This document shows positions 44,076-53,637 of a DNA stretch of 64,000 bases, piece by piece. Each line of letters opens with the position of its first letter. Within the stretch, counting starts at the first letter, position 1. This DNA is from Rivularia sp. T60_A2020_040 (GTDB lineage: Bacteria > Cyanobacteriota > Cyanobacteriia > Cyanobacteriales > Nostocaceae): positions 356,678 through 420,677 of the forward strand of contig JACYMD010000093.1 of the NCBI GenBank assembly GCA_015272215.1. The letters are read 5' to 3'. The position numbers were made by a program, and so were the translations under genes. The notes under the pieces were generated by a model. The model was not told the origin of the DNA and ran no database searches. It saw nothing but the letters and a program-made list of their open reading frames with translations.

Positions 44076-46943
44076 ATGACAAAATATAAATTGCAAACAC
44101 TACTCAAGCGACAAACGGTAAATCGACATATTTCCTGTCGAATGTACCCAAAACAATTACCACTTTGCAAAGATAAATTTGGCGGGATTTATGATGGTTG
44201 TGAAGAGATATTGTTTAAAACAGATAATTCGGGAAGATGGACATTTTTAAATTCAATTTGGAGTGAATTGACTGGATTCACGGTACCCGAAACTATTGGT
44301 AATAGTTTTCTAGATTATGTTCATCCCTGCGAGTATCAACGCAACTTAGAATTATTTGAAATTCTCAAAGCACAACAAATAGAAGAAAGTGCATACAAAA
44401 CTCGTTATAAAACCAAGAGCGGCGATGTTTGTATTGTGAAAATTCATAATAAACTTTTAATTGATAATCAAAGTCAGATGATTGGCACTTTTGGTAAGCT
44501 CAAATTAGTTGATTTTGAAAACCAGTCAGAATCTCATAAACAAGAGCAGCATCAAGTCAATAATCAATATGATGGAGAAGTTATTCTGGGAAATCATCGA
44601 AAGTACCTTGAAGCACTTGTTAATCTAGAAAATGCTTTGCAGACTTTTGATGGTAGTGATGAATCCTATAGGGAAATTTTGTCCATTTTAGGATTAGCTT
44701 ATAAACCTAGTCGAGCTTACATATTTGAAAATCATCGATCTGAAAATGGTGATTTATTAATTAATCAGAAAGCTGAATGGTGTAACACCACGATTGCATC
44801 TAAATTCGAGCCAAAAAATTCCCAAAACAAACCAATTACAGAAATTTTTCCTGGTTTGGAAAAGATATTAGCACGAGGTAATGCTGTTTGGGGTACAGTA
44901 GGAGAATTTGGTTTTGAAGAAAACAAGTTTCTTGAAGCAAGAGGAGTTGTTTCTGTTTTATTTTTACCTATGATCATTAAAGGAGAATTTTTTGGTTTTA
45001 TAGGGTTTGATGACTGTGTGGTAAATAGAGTTTGGCAATCAACAGAAATTGCATTTTTACAAGCTACAGTAGGTGTTATTTCTTTAGCTTATGAAAATTT
45101 ATTAACTAAAAATAACCTGTCTAAAACTATTAAAGAATATCAAATTCTCAACTTACAATTAGAAGATAAAATTAATCTATGTACCGTTGAGTTACAAAAA
45201 GAACAGGGCAAACGCCAGCGTATAGAAAAAGAATTAGAAGAATCGGTGTCTTTGCAAAAAGCCACTTTAGAAACTACTGCTGACGGTATTTTATTAGTAG
45301 ATAGTCAAGGTTTTATTGCTGGTTACAATCATCAGTTTTTAGAGATGTGGAATATTCCTCAATGGCTGATAAAATCTGGTAATTATGCACAGGTATTAGA
45401 ATTTGCTACCAGTCATCTAAAAGAACCCCAAGAATATATAATTTCTGTAAATCAGCTACTGGGTTATCCCGGTGCTGAAATTGATGATTTGATTGAATTG
45501 AAGGATGGTAGAGTATTTGAGCGTTATTCTCAACCGCAGTATATTGGTGGTAAAATTGTCGGTAGAGTATGGAGTTTTCGTGATATCAGCGAACGTTTTC
45601 AAGCCGAAGCGACAATCAATCATCAAGCTTCCCATGACCTTTTAACTAATTTACCCAATCGAATGCAGTTTAATCTACGACTACTGGAGTCTTTAATTAA
45701 AGCTAATCAAAGTAATAGTAAATTAGCTGTATGCTTTTTGGATTTAGATCGATTCAAAACTATTAATGAGACATTAGGTCATGGAATTGGTGATAAGTTG
45801 TTAAAAAGTGTTGCTCACCGTTTAAATAAATGTTTACGCTGCCGTGACATAGTTGCTCGTTGGGGAGGTGATGAGTTCACTTTACTACTATCTGACATCA
45901 ATGGTGTACGGGATGCTGCTCGTGTTGCAGAAGAAGTTTTAACTGCGTTGAAACCAGGATTTTTGATCGATAATCATCTTTTACATATCAGCGCTAGCAT
46001 CGGCATTGCTGTTTATCCCAATCATGGAAAAGATGGAGAAACTTTAATTAAAAATGCCGACGCTGCATTAAATCGAGCCAAATTAGACGGAAGAAACCAT
46101 TATCAAATTTATAACTCGGCGATTAATTCTCAAGCTTCGGAATTACTGAGTTTAGAGAATAGTTTACATTATGCTTTAGAGCGAAATGAATTGAGGTTAT
46201 ATTACCAACCTCAAGTTGATATTACTACAGGAGAAATTTGTAAGTTTGAAGCTTTATTACGCTGGGAACATCCTCAATATGGATTAATTTCTCCGAGTAA
46301 ATTTATTCCCATTGCTGAAGAAACTGGATTAATTATACCTATTAGCGAATGGGTTTTAAGAACTGCTTGCGTTCAAAATAAAATTTGGCAAAATCTTTTG
46401 GGATTATCATCTGTGGGAGTTGCTGTTAATTTATCTGCAAGACAATTTCAGCAATTGAATTTAGTCAACACAGTACGACGTATATTAACAGAAACAAAAC
46501 TATCTCCTCAATATTTAGAGTTGGAAATTACTGAAAGCGCTGCAATGCAAAATGTTGAGTTTAGTAAAGAAATTTTAACTCAGTTGCATGATATGGGTGT
46601 TTCCATTTCGATAGATGATTTTGGAACCGGATATTGCTCGTTTAATTATCTCAAACAGTTCCCTATCAACTGTTTAAAAATTGATCGGTCTTTTGTACGA
46701 GATTTAACTAATGATACCAATGATGCGGCTATTATTACAGCAATGATTGCTTTAGCGCATGGGCTGAATCTTTCTGTAGTTGCTGAAGGTGTAGAAACTG
46801 AGGAACAACGCAATTTGTTAAGAATTTTGGAATGTGAAATAATTCAGGGAAATCTTTTTAGCCCTGCTGTTTGCGCTCAACAAGCTACAGAATTATTAAA
46901 ATCTCATTCCCGATTAATTCATACGTCTGTTTTAGTTGCTTAG
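44076..46943 (+). CDS. PAS-GAF-PAS-GGDEF-EAL cyclic-di-GMP signalling protein
   Basis: About 955 residues from the ATG at 44076, with GAGAAGG upstream; the frame opens at GTG 44064. Order: PAS (about 35-130, GRWTFLNSIWSELTGFTV), GAF (about 175-335), coiled coil (about 340-395), second PAS (about 395-505, LLVDSQGFIAGYN). A GGDEF domain follows with LPNRMQFNLRL, FLDLDRFKTINETLGH and intact RWGGDEFTLL near 600. The EAL domain has FEALLRW near 730, NLSARQFQ, IDDFGTGYCSF and VVAEGVETEEQ. Both active-site signatures are intact, so it may make and break c-di-GMP, with one activity probably dominant. No membrane segment is seen, so sensing should be cytosolic. It is monocistronic. Confidence 0.93.
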   Translation: MTKYKLQTLLKRQTVNRHISCRMYPKQLPLCKDKFGGIYDGCEEILFKTDNSGRWTFLNSIWSELTGFTVPETIGNSFLDYVHPCEYQRNLELFEILKAQQIEESAYKTRYKTKSGDVCIVKIHNKLLIDNQSQMIGTFGKLKLVDFENQSESHKQEQHQVNNQYDGEVILGNHRKYLEALVNLENALQTFDGSDESYREILSILGLAYKPSRAYIFENHRSENGDLLINQKAEWCNTTIASKFEPKNSQNKPITEIFPGLEKILARGNAVWGTVGEFGFEENKFLEARGVVSVLFLPMIIKGEFFGFIGFDDCVVNRVWQSTEIAFLQATVGVISLAYENLLTKNNLSKTIKEYQILNLQLEDKINLCTVELQKEQGKRQRIEKELEESVSLQKATLETTADGILLVDSQGFIAGYNHQFLEMWNIPQWLIKSGNYAQVLEFATSHLKEPQEYIISVNQLLGYPGAEIDDLIELKDGRVFERYSQPQYIGGKIVGRVWSFRDISERFQAEATINHQASHDLLTNLPNRMQFNLRLLESLIKANQSNSKLAVCFLDLDRFKTINETLGHGIGDKLLKSVAHRLNKCLRCRDIVARWGGDEFTLLLSDINGVRDAARVAEEVLTALKPGFLIDNHLLHISASIGIAVYPNHGKDGETLIKNADAALNRAKLDGRNHYQIYNSAINSQASELLSLENSLHYALERNELRLYYQPQVDITTGEICKFEALLRWEHPQYGLISPSKFIPIAEETGLIIPISEWVLRTACVQNKIWQNLLGLSSVGVAVNLSARQFQQLNLVNTVRRILTETKLSPQYLELEITESAAMQNVEFSKEILTQLHDMGVSISIDDFGTGYCSFNYLKQFPINCLKIDRSFVRDLTNDTNDAAIITAMIALAHGLNLSVVAEGVETEEQRNLLRILECEIIQGNLFSPAVCAQQATELLKSHSRLIHTSVLVA

Positions 46944-46969
46944 CAGTTGACAGTTGACAGTTGACAGTT
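46944..46969. repeat. Heptameric tandem repeat (CAGTTGA)n
   Basis: Three CAGTTGA units and a partial fourth lie directly after the GGDEF-EAL stop codon, between convergent genes. Confidence 0.8.
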
Positions 46970-47017
46970 AATTTCTTCCCATGCCCCAATTCCCCATCAC
47001 CTTGTTTCTACAAGATT

Positions 47018-48487
47018 CTAGAAATATTCTACTCTTGCATCAAAACCGCGATTGCGTAAAAGATCAGATTGTCTTTGAGCTTCCATACGTTGTTCGTATT
47101 CTCCAGCATTGACAAAATCTCCCAGTCTGGATTTACCAATTTGAGCGGAAGGTATGTATTGGAGTACTTGATTGTAAATATCGGGATTTCGCAAAGGTAT
47201 AACTACTACATAACGTTTTTCATTGTTATTTTTAAATCCCAGTTTTTCCCAAGTTTGTTCGTCTACAAAACCAGTTTCGGATAATCCTTGATATCGCTGA
47301 AATGCAAGTAAACCTTCTCTTGTTTGAGTACCAAAATAACCTGTAGGATTAACTCTTAATAAACCTAATTCCAGCAAACGTTGTTGCAATTGTGTGACTC
47401 TTTGATTATTATCTCCGGGATAAATCGGTTCAAAATCCGAACCTCCTCCTCGACTTTTCAATACTGTAGATATTGCTTGGGAAGTAGCTTGATCTACTGT
47501 TCCAGTTACCGGAAGACGATAATCTTGTTGAAATCGGATTACTGCATCTTGTGTAGAGTTATCAAAAAAGCCTGTGGGATTACCATAAAAATAATTTAAC
47601 TGCTTCAAGTTTTGTTGTAAAGTTGTAACTTGAGAACCCCTCGAACCTAATCTCATAATGCCGGGAGGTAAATTCGGTCTAGAAGCTCGACTTATTGCAC
47701 CCCAAGTGGTTGAATCTACGCTTCCAGTCACCTGGAGACGATTGTCTTGTTGAAATCTAATTACAGCGTCTCTAGTGGTTTCCCCAAAATAGCCGGTAGG
47801 ATTTCCAGTAAAATAATTTAAATCTTTCAATGTCTGCTGCAACTGTCTTACCCAGTCGCTTCTACAACCGATGGTAATAATCTCTTTGTTGTAATCGCAA
47901 AAACGACCAGAAGTAGGTGGATTTTGGGGTGAGTTATTCAGCGCTAAACGTATTGCTTGACTAGTTTGAGGGCCAACAACACCAATGGGGTTTATCCTTT
48001 TTTCTCGTTGAAATCGAACCACTGCATCTGTAGTCATTTGCAGAAATCTACCCGTTATTGGACCATTGTAAAAGCCCAACCTTTTTAAATCTTGCTGTAA
48101 TTTAGTGACACCTGCACCACTACAACCGCTTCTCAGTCCATTTTGACAATTATTAGGATTAGAAACCCGATCATTTCTAGCTCCACCGCACCTGCGTTGT
48201 AATGCAGCTTGAGTTTGCGGCCCAACTTTTCCGATAGCAGATATTCCGCTTGCTTGCTGAAATTTTTTCACAGCAGCTTCAGTCATTGAACCAAAGTTAC
48301 CGTTTACTGGGCCATTGAAATAACCCAATTTTTGCAAACAACTCTGAACATCTCTGACTTGAGCATTATTATCTCCTCTCTCTAAGCCGAAAGCTTCTTT
48401 TGAACTTCCGATACTCAAAACTGTGACAAGAGATATTAAACCTAGAGTAAACCTGTTATTATTAAACATTTTTCCACAAATATTCAT
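47018..48487 (-). CDS. Secreted protein with five peptidoglycan-binding domains
   Basis: A 489-residue protein from ATG at 48487; another ATG at 48469 is also plausible. The N-terminal hydrophobic segment FTLGLISLVTVLSIGSS is a signal peptide, and the mature part begins near GLERGDNN. Five PG_binding_1 repeats of about 65 residues follow, each of the form LQ..L..LGYF.G...G.FG..T..AV..FQ. The C-terminus (about 425-489) reads YVVVIPLRNPDIYNQVLQYIP and QRQSDLLRNRGFDARVEYF, resembling a SPOR-like fold. The same tail occurs in the protein at 50097. It probably binds peptidoglycan in the periplasm. No catalytic domain is seen. Confidence 0.88.
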   Translation of the reverse strand: MNICGKMFNNNRFTLGLISLVTVLSIGSSKEAFGLERGDNNAQVRDVQSCLQKLGYFNGPVNGNFGSMTEAAVKKFQQASGISAIGKVGPQTQAALQRRCGGARNDRVSNPNNCQNGLRSGCSGAGVTKLQQDLKRLGFYNGPITGRFLQMTTDAVVRFQREKRINPIGVVGPQTSQAIRLALNNSPQNPPTSGRFCDYNKEIITIGCRSDWVRQLQQTLKDLNYFTGNPTGYFGETTRDAVIRFQQDNRLQVTGSVDSTTWGAISRASRPNLPPGIMRLGSRGSQVTTLQQNLKQLNYFYGNPTGFFDNSTQDAVIRFQQDYRLPVTGTVDQATSQAISTVLKSRGGGSDFEPIYPGDNNQRVTQLQQRLLELGLLRVNPTGYFGTQTREGLLAFQRYQGLSETGFVDEQTWEKLGFKNNNEKRYVVVIPLRNPDIYNQVLQYIPSAQIGKSRLGDFVNAGEYEQRMEAQRQSDLLRNRGFDARVEYF

Positions 48488-49195
48488 TAACAATTTGAAA
48501 ACAACTTTGACGGCAACAGCCTGATTTTTTAAGATTGCTTCACTTGACTAAATTTTCCTCATCCCAACCAATTACGTTCATAATTTTTAAATTTTAAAAA
48601 TTGAATAAATTTCCTGTTATGGCATTGACTTTACAATTCCGATTTTGTGCCATTTATACGAGTAATTTTTCACAAACTATACCCAGAAATTACATCAATA
48701 TCGACTTATTTTAGAATCCTCAAATACATATCTAGTTAAACATTACTCCCAACCTCCTCTATAATTACCTTTCATCCCTATAAAACCTCTTTTCTCTGCG
48801 TTCTCTGCGTCAAGCATCGGTTTTTTTTCTAATCGGTAATCTTTTGCTGAAAAGGGAGTAATCAAACATTGATCTAATTTGTATTTTATGCACCCGTACA
48901 AAATATATCAGATATTGCCTTCCGTTTTGCTGCTGCAATCGTCTTGCCTCAGTAATATGTGTATAAATAATACATTATATTCTTTTGAAATGTTGAATTA
49001 GATCATACTTTTTTAATCTGTAAACACTAAGTATTAAATTTAAATTTAAATTAAGTAAGGGTTAAAAAATCCAATTAGAATACGATTACTTTCAGTGATA
49101 CGAACAGTAAATTAGTAACAGATAACCGCGATATTTGCAGCCTGGAACACAAATAAAATTCAAAACTGAACTTTTTGCCGTAAAAAGAAAATATA
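48488..49195. other. Spacer between two envelope-protein genes
   Basis: About 700 bp of AT-rich DNA contain only a short repeated CTCTGCGTTCTCTGCGTC fragment near 48794. I see no gene or strong hairpin. Confidence 0.5.
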
Positions 49196-49675
49196 TTACT
49201 CTACTTTTTTAGTATTACCAGCTTTAACCCAAGCTTCTTGTTCACTACTTTCAATACGAATTTTTTCCCAAGTTTTATCAGCACTTACTTCTAAAACTAT
49301 GACTTTTTCATTAAATCCAACACCACCAAGACGCTCTGCATCGGCATTTGGTTCCCCTCTTAAAATTAAACCTTCAGCCCAACTTACTGTAGCAGGATAA
49401 GCTCCTGGTGGTAGTGGTTTTTCAACTTCTTCTGGTGATTTTGTTGGACTAGGTTCTTGTGTCGTTTTTTCTTCAACACTAACAGCAGTTGCTCCTGGTG
49501 TGGGAGTTTTTGCCGCTTCCGCTTTTACCGCAGCTTTGTCATTAGAAAAAACTGGTTTGGGAGGGTTTATAGAAGCTCGATTCATCAAATAAATTGCAAC
49601 TGCTACACCACCACCAGCCAATATTGCGATCGCGAGTAAAACACCAAGTATTAACTTGAGTATGTTAGACAACAT
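49196..49675 (-). CDS. Single-pass membrane protein with SH3-like domain
   Basis: A 159-residue protein: one N-terminal membrane helix (about 8-31, LILGVLLAIAILAGGGVAVA), a Pro/Thr/Glu-rich linker (about 50-92), and a bacterial SH3-like domain (about 95-159) with SWAEGLILRGEPNADAERLG and TWEKIRIESSEQEAWVKAGN. SH3b domains commonly bind cell-wall peptides. The domain would sit on the periplasmic side. Its position between two peptidoglycan-binding protein genes supports a wall-associated role. The partner and exact function are unknown. Confidence 0.85.
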   Translation of the reverse strand: MLSNILKLILGVLLAIAILAGGGVAVAIYLMNRASINPPKPVFSNDKAAVKAEAAKTPTPGATAVSVEEKTTQEPSPTKSPEEVEKPLPPGAYPATVSWAEGLILRGEPNADAERLGGVGFNEKVIVLEVSADKTWEKIRIESSEQEAWVKAGNTKKVE

Positions 49676-49920
49676 AGTAACTACCTTTTACCAAGAAGCT
49701 TGTTTTAAAACCGATGAGTGACAAATTATAACTCTTAACTATCAAATCCTCAATCATTATTACATTTGAAGTTGAGTATAGTTAGTTTAAGAAATACATT
49801 ATTTAACTGATATATTGCACAGAGCCGCATAATTAACTACATAATCAAAAATATCAACAAAAATATTACTCACAAAAATGTCATATTTTTAGTCCATTTT
49901 AATGGACTTATGCTATCAGA

Positions 49921-49939
49921 CTGGGACTTGCAGTCCCAG
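49921..49939. repeat. Short perfect palindrome CTGGGACT/AGTCCCAG
   Basis: An 8-bp stem with loop TGC. There is no T-run, so it is more like a dispersed repeat than a terminator. Confidence 0.65.
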
Positions 49940-50044
49940 ACGAGTAAGAACGACAGGAAAACAATTAGTAATTATTTTAACAATAGGTTTCTATGGTGCA
50001 AGATGTAAATTAAGCAACTATAAAACACGAAAATGATTAAGAAA

Positions 50045-50068
50045 ACCCGCTTGAATCATCAAACGGGT
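50045..50068 (-). terminator. Rho-independent terminator of the gene at 50097
   Basis: On the minus strand ACCCGTTTGA and TCAAGCGGGT pair around TGAT with one mismatch and are followed by TTTTCTT. It lies 28 bases after the stop codon. Confidence 0.8.
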
Positions 50069-50096
50069 AAAATATTTCAAAAAAATGTCATAACTA

Positions 50097-51194
50097 CTAC
50101 AATTTATCTTGATTTATAACTTCTGCATTAAAACCTATATTGCGAAAATATTCAGCAGATTGTTGTGCTGTGTTACGCTCTTTAAAATCTCCCACCCGGA
50201 TGTATTCACCTAATTTTTGGTTAAAGCTAATAGATGCATTCGGGACAAAACGACGAACTTCATCTAAAGTGTAAGGACTAGTTACTGGGATAATTACGCT
50301 GTAGCGATGTTTTACCGCTTCCTCTAACTTTTTCCAGGTACGCGAATCGACAATTCCATTGGGGGGTAATTCATAACTACGCTGGAATTGTTTTACCGCT
50401 TCCCAAGTGTCAATTCCATAGTAATCTGTGGGATAACCTTTAAAGTAACCTAGTTCCCGCAATGTTTGTTGTAATTGGGTGACACACTCACCTTTATCAC
50501 CTCTTTGTAGAGTGGGTTTATCGCATTTGATAACGGGTTTTGACTTTTCTGTGGGTGAATCAATTCTCTGCCAAGTTTGCTCTCCCACAACTCCATCGAC
50601 AAACAATCCATTATCTCGCTGGAATCGTTTTACGGCTTCTGTAGTCTGGGGACCATAATTACCGTTAGGATTGAATTTAGCATAACCCCAATCGCGCAAT
50701 CTAGTTTGTAAGTATGTCACATAACGATTTTTGTCCCCAGGTTTTAGATTAGGACATTTACCGTTACTACAAAAACCAACTGAAAGTTCTGGTAAGGGTT
50801 TAGGTACAGGTTTTGCAGTAGCACATTTAGATTCAAGAATTCTTTGTGTATTACTACCTACAACGCCATCAGCAATTATTCTATGATCTTTCTGAAACCG
50901 AATCACAGCATTTTCAGTTATCTCACCGTAAAAACCAGTTGCTGAACCATTAAAATAACCTAGCTCTTTCAAGCAGTTTTGAATCGATGTAACTGATGCA
51001 CCTCTACTTCCCCGTTTCTCCAATGCTAAAGCTTGTCCAAGGTTACTCAAAAAGAATAAAGTTAGCGCTACAGACAAAAGACGCATCACAAAAAAAGTAG
51101 ACTGCTTTTTGCTGTAAAATCTAAAAGGGATAATCTTGACAGTTTCCGGTGCCTCATAGGCTGAAGCAGCGTAAGTATAACCAATATTTTCCAT
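50097..51194 (-). CDS. Secreted protein with three peptidoglycan-binding domains
   Basis: A 365-residue protein. The N-terminus MENIGYTYAASAYEAPET resembles one I recall from other cyanobacterial wall-binding proteins, so I keep the long start. The hydrophobic export segment comes later (about 37-57, RLLSVALTLFFLSNLGQALA). Three PG_binding_1 repeats follow, with SIQNCLKELGYFNGSATG, YLQTRLRDWGYAKFNPNG and QLQQTLRELGYFKGYPTD. The C-terminal 65 residues (SVIIPVTSPYTLDEVRRFVP, YFRNIGFNAEVI) match the tail of the protein at 47018-48487. The two look like paralogs differing in repeat number. No enzymatic domain is seen. Confidence 0.88.
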   Translation of the reverse strand: MENIGYTYAASAYEAPETVKIIPFRFYSKKQSTFFVMRLLSVALTLFFLSNLGQALALEKRGSRGASVTSIQNCLKELGYFNGSATGFYGEITENAVIRFQKDHRIIADGVVGSNTQRILESKCATAKPVPKPLPELSVGFCSNGKCPNLKPGDKNRYVTYLQTRLRDWGYAKFNPNGNYGPQTTEAVKRFQRDNGLFVDGVVGEQTWQRIDSPTEKSKPVIKCDKPTLQRGDKGECVTQLQQTLRELGYFKGYPTDYYGIDTWEAVKQFQRSYELPPNGIVDSRTWKKLEEAVKHRYSVIIPVTSPYTLDEVRRFVPNASISFNQKLGEYIRVGDFKERNTAQQSAEYFRNIGFNAEVINQDKL

Positions 51195-51639
51195 AATTGG
51201 ATTAATTTTTGAGGGTTGATTAGTTACTTAGAAAGCGCGGAATCGTAGCGTACCGAACGTTAAGTAATCACCCCTGATGTAATTTGTATTTGCCCCCATA
51301 GTTCAACAATTGATAATTTAGAATTATTTATCATCAATTGGTCAAAGCTGAATCTTTCGGAGGTAAGAAGTCGGGTTTTTATCAGCATTTTCTGATGTTA
51401 CGGATATTTATCGCAAAAACCCGACTTCTTGTATTGTTCTAGAATTTACATTGTTTTATGTAATCATACTAATAGTATAACAACAAAAGTTGTTAGACTA
51501 TTTGTGATTATTGTTACTTTAGCTCAAATGTTAGGGGTCAAACTTCAAAAGTCAAATTTGTCACAACTCCCAACTCCCAACTCCATGTCCTTACGGACAC
51601 GCTACACTAACACTCCTAACTCCGGTGGTACTCACTTTT
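51195..51639. other. Spacer with repeat elements
   Basis: 445 bp containing copy 2 of the AGAAGTCGGG element (51365-51430), a CAACTCC repeat run (about 51565-51584) and a TGTCC-TTAC-GGACA hairpin (51586-51599). A 112-codon frame on the plus strand runs through these and into ycf46, and is not a gene. Confidence 0.55.
51365..51430. repeat. AGAAGTCGGG palindromic element, copy 2
   Basis: Perfect 16-bp ends AAGAAGTCGGGTTTTT and AAAAACCCGACTTCTT (overlap-free) bound a 66-bp unit. The interior contains TCAGCATTTTCTGATG, an extra small hairpin. The ends are the same as in copy 1 near 37280. Confidence 0.85.
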
Positions 51640-53154
51640 TTACTGCAATCGCTGTTGAATTCTATCACTCAAAGGATTATGCTTTGATGCTAAACGCGCT
51701 CTTCCGGAAGCAGCCCATTGACGCAGTTGCTCGATTTTTTCTTGGGCAGTTCTGGCTAAAGGTATAATTTGACTAGCAGATTCTAAAATATCGTCTGTAG
51801 TAAAATCGCGGTTTTGGCTGAAGCCGATGTGCATTGCTTCAATTAATGTTTGTTCGATTTCTGCACCGGAAAAGTCCGGTGTTTCGTAGGCTAGTCTTTC
51901 CAAGTTATAGTCTTTGATGTTATGGGGACGTAATCGCGATAAATGTACGTTGAAAATGGCTTTTCTTTCTTCTTGGATGGGTAAACCGACGAAGAATATT
52001 TCATCAAATCTACCTTTTCGTAACATTTCCGGTGGTAATTCTTGGATATCGTTAGCTGTGGCAACTACAAATACAGGTGAGGTTTTTTCTGCCATCCAGG
52101 TAATAAATGTACCAAATACTCTACTAGTAGTTCCACCGTCGCCTTTACTACCAAGTCCAGAAAAGGCTTTGTCTATCTCGTCTATCCACAGAATACAAGG
52201 TGCGAGGGCTTCGGATAATTGTATCATTTGGCGGGTGCGCGATTCTGATTCACCGACCAAACCACCGAATAATCTGCCTACATCTAAGCGTAATAAAGGT
52301 AAATGCCAATGATGAGCTATCGCCTTTGCGGTTAATGATTTACCAGTACCTTGAATTCCTACTAATAATAAACCGCGAGGATGAGGTAAACCATATTGTC
52401 TGGCTTTTTCACTGAAGGCACCACCCCGACGCAATAACCAATCTTTGAGGTTGTCTAATCCACCGATATCAGAAATTTGTTCTGTAGCGGGGATAAAATC
52501 AAGGATTTGAGTTTGACGGATAGTTTGGCGTTTTTCTTGTAAGACTAATTCTACATCTGAAGATTGTAATTCACCATTTTGGGCGATCGCCCTTGACAAA
52601 ACGCGACGAATGCGCTCCATACTCAGCCCTTGAGCGGAACGAACTAATTCATTTAAAATTTGATTTGGCAAAGAGTTATTAGTAGCGGTTAAGAGTCTTT
52701 GAATTTCGGTTTGGATTTCTGCGGCACTGGGTAAAGGGAATTCGACAACGGTTAATACTTCGGTTAAATCATCGGGGATGGCAACACGGGGTGAAAGTAA
52801 GATGATATTTTTGGGTTGGGATTTTAGTAAACGGGCTAAATTACGGAGTTTGCGGGAAATGGCGACATCATCTAAAAATCGATAAAAATCGCGGAGAATC
52901 AAGATGGTAGGTGCGGATGGATGTAGTTTTTCCACAAATTCTAAAGCTTGTAAGGGGTTACGTGTTGCGAAACCCGCATCGTTGGGATTACCTTGATAAC
53001 CATCTACAAAATCCCAAGTGTATACCTGACGATTACCGCTCTCGGCTGCTTGCTCTCGAATTACAGCTTCTAAACGCTCTTCTTCGTGGGTGGGTATATA
53101 AATTAGAGAGTAGCGAGCGCGTAATAGTAGTTTAAACTCTTCGCGGAATGTCAT
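51640..53154 (-). CDS. ycf46: AAA ATPase Ycf46
   Basis: A 504-residue AAA-family ATPase. The N-terminal part has RARYSLIYIPTHEEERLEAVI and ILILRDFYRFLDDVAISRKLRNL, typical of Ycf46 in cyanobacteria and red-algal plastids. The ATPase core has Walker A GIQGTGKS (266-273), Walker B ILWIDEIDKAF (321-331) and the second region of homology with LPPEMLRKGRFDEIFFVGLP. No protease domain follows, unlike FtsH. It is linked in the literature to regulation of photosynthesis and inorganic carbon use in Synechocystis. An A/T-rich spacer lies upstream. It is monocistronic. Confidence 0.92.
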   Translation of the reverse strand: MTFREEFKLLLRARYSLIYIPTHEEERLEAVIREQAAESGNRQVYTWDFVDGYQGNPNDAGFATRNPLQALEFVEKLHPSAPTILILRDFYRFLDDVAISRKLRNLARLLKSQPKNIILLSPRVAIPDDLTEVLTVVEFPLPSAAEIQTEIQRLLTATNNSLPNQILNELVRSAQGLSMERIRRVLSRAIAQNGELQSSDVELVLQEKRQTIRQTQILDFIPATEQISDIGGLDNLKDWLLRRGGAFSEKARQYGLPHPRGLLLVGIQGTGKSLTAKAIAHHWHLPLLRLDVGRLFGGLVGESESRTRQMIQLSEALAPCILWIDEIDKAFSGLGSKGDGGTTSRVFGTFITWMAEKTSPVFVVATANDIQELPPEMLRKGRFDEIFFVGLPIQEERKAIFNVHLSRLRPHNIKDYNLERLAYETPDFSGAEIEQTLIEAMHIGFSQNRDFTTDDILESASQIIPLARTAQEKIEQLRQWAASGRARLASKHNPLSDRIQQRLQ

Positions 53155-53345
53155 AGTTGTTTTTTTAGTAGTTTATTTTATTGTTGCTGTTTTGATTGCT
53201 TTTGGTAAATAAGAATGATTAACCCTTCTAGTCGCGGAGGGCGCAGAGGAAGAGTTTGAGAGGGAAATTTAGAATGATTACGAAATTCTCAGCGATTCTA
53301 CTGAAGTAATATAAAAATATCAATTAGATGCGGTTTTATGAGCGA

Positions 53346-53627
53346 ACTATCGGCTTATGGTGGAAGTTTGTTTGGAATTGGGAAAAAATACTCAAGCAAT
53401 TGAATATAGCGAACGCAGTAAAACCCGTAACCTAATTGAACTTATCCTCAAACGGGATTCTAAAACCTTTTTTTTCCCAGAAGTTTTTACGCAGCTAGAG
53501 CAATTTACAATTGAATAATCCGCTTCGCCAAGTACAATTAATGGTATTTTTTAACCAGATAGAGTCAAACAGTAAACCTTTTCAATCACCTTTCTATTGG
53601 GCTGCATTTACTGCTCTTGGTAATTAG
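53346..53627 (+). pseudogene. Remnant of a TPR/CHAT-domain protein
   Basis: Two frames read consecutively as parts of a CHAT protein. The first (to the stop at 53518) ends a TPR block with MVEVCLELGKNTQAIEYSER and SKTRNLIELILKRDS, the usual junction before a CHAT domain. The second, shifted by one base (from about 53514), reads NPLRQVQLMVFF and KPFQSPFYWAAFTALGN, the usual last residues of CHAT. The catalytic core with His and Cys is missing. CHAT domains are caspase-like proteases or scaffolds. This looks like an internal deletion, with the 5' part also lost. Confidence 0.75.
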
Positions 53628-53637
53628 GAGTTATATT

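Larger units (their letters stand above)
49676..50096. other. Spacer with a dispersed hairpin and a terminator
   Basis: This 421-bp gap contains the CTGGGACT/AGTCCCAG hairpin (49921-49939) and the terminator of the gene to its right (50045-50068). The rest is AT-rich without an ORF. Confidence 0.5.

Noticed and set aside
51429..51767. 112-codon plus-strand frame before ycf46
   Set aside because: It starts in a palindromic repeat and ends inside ycf46 on the opposite strand.
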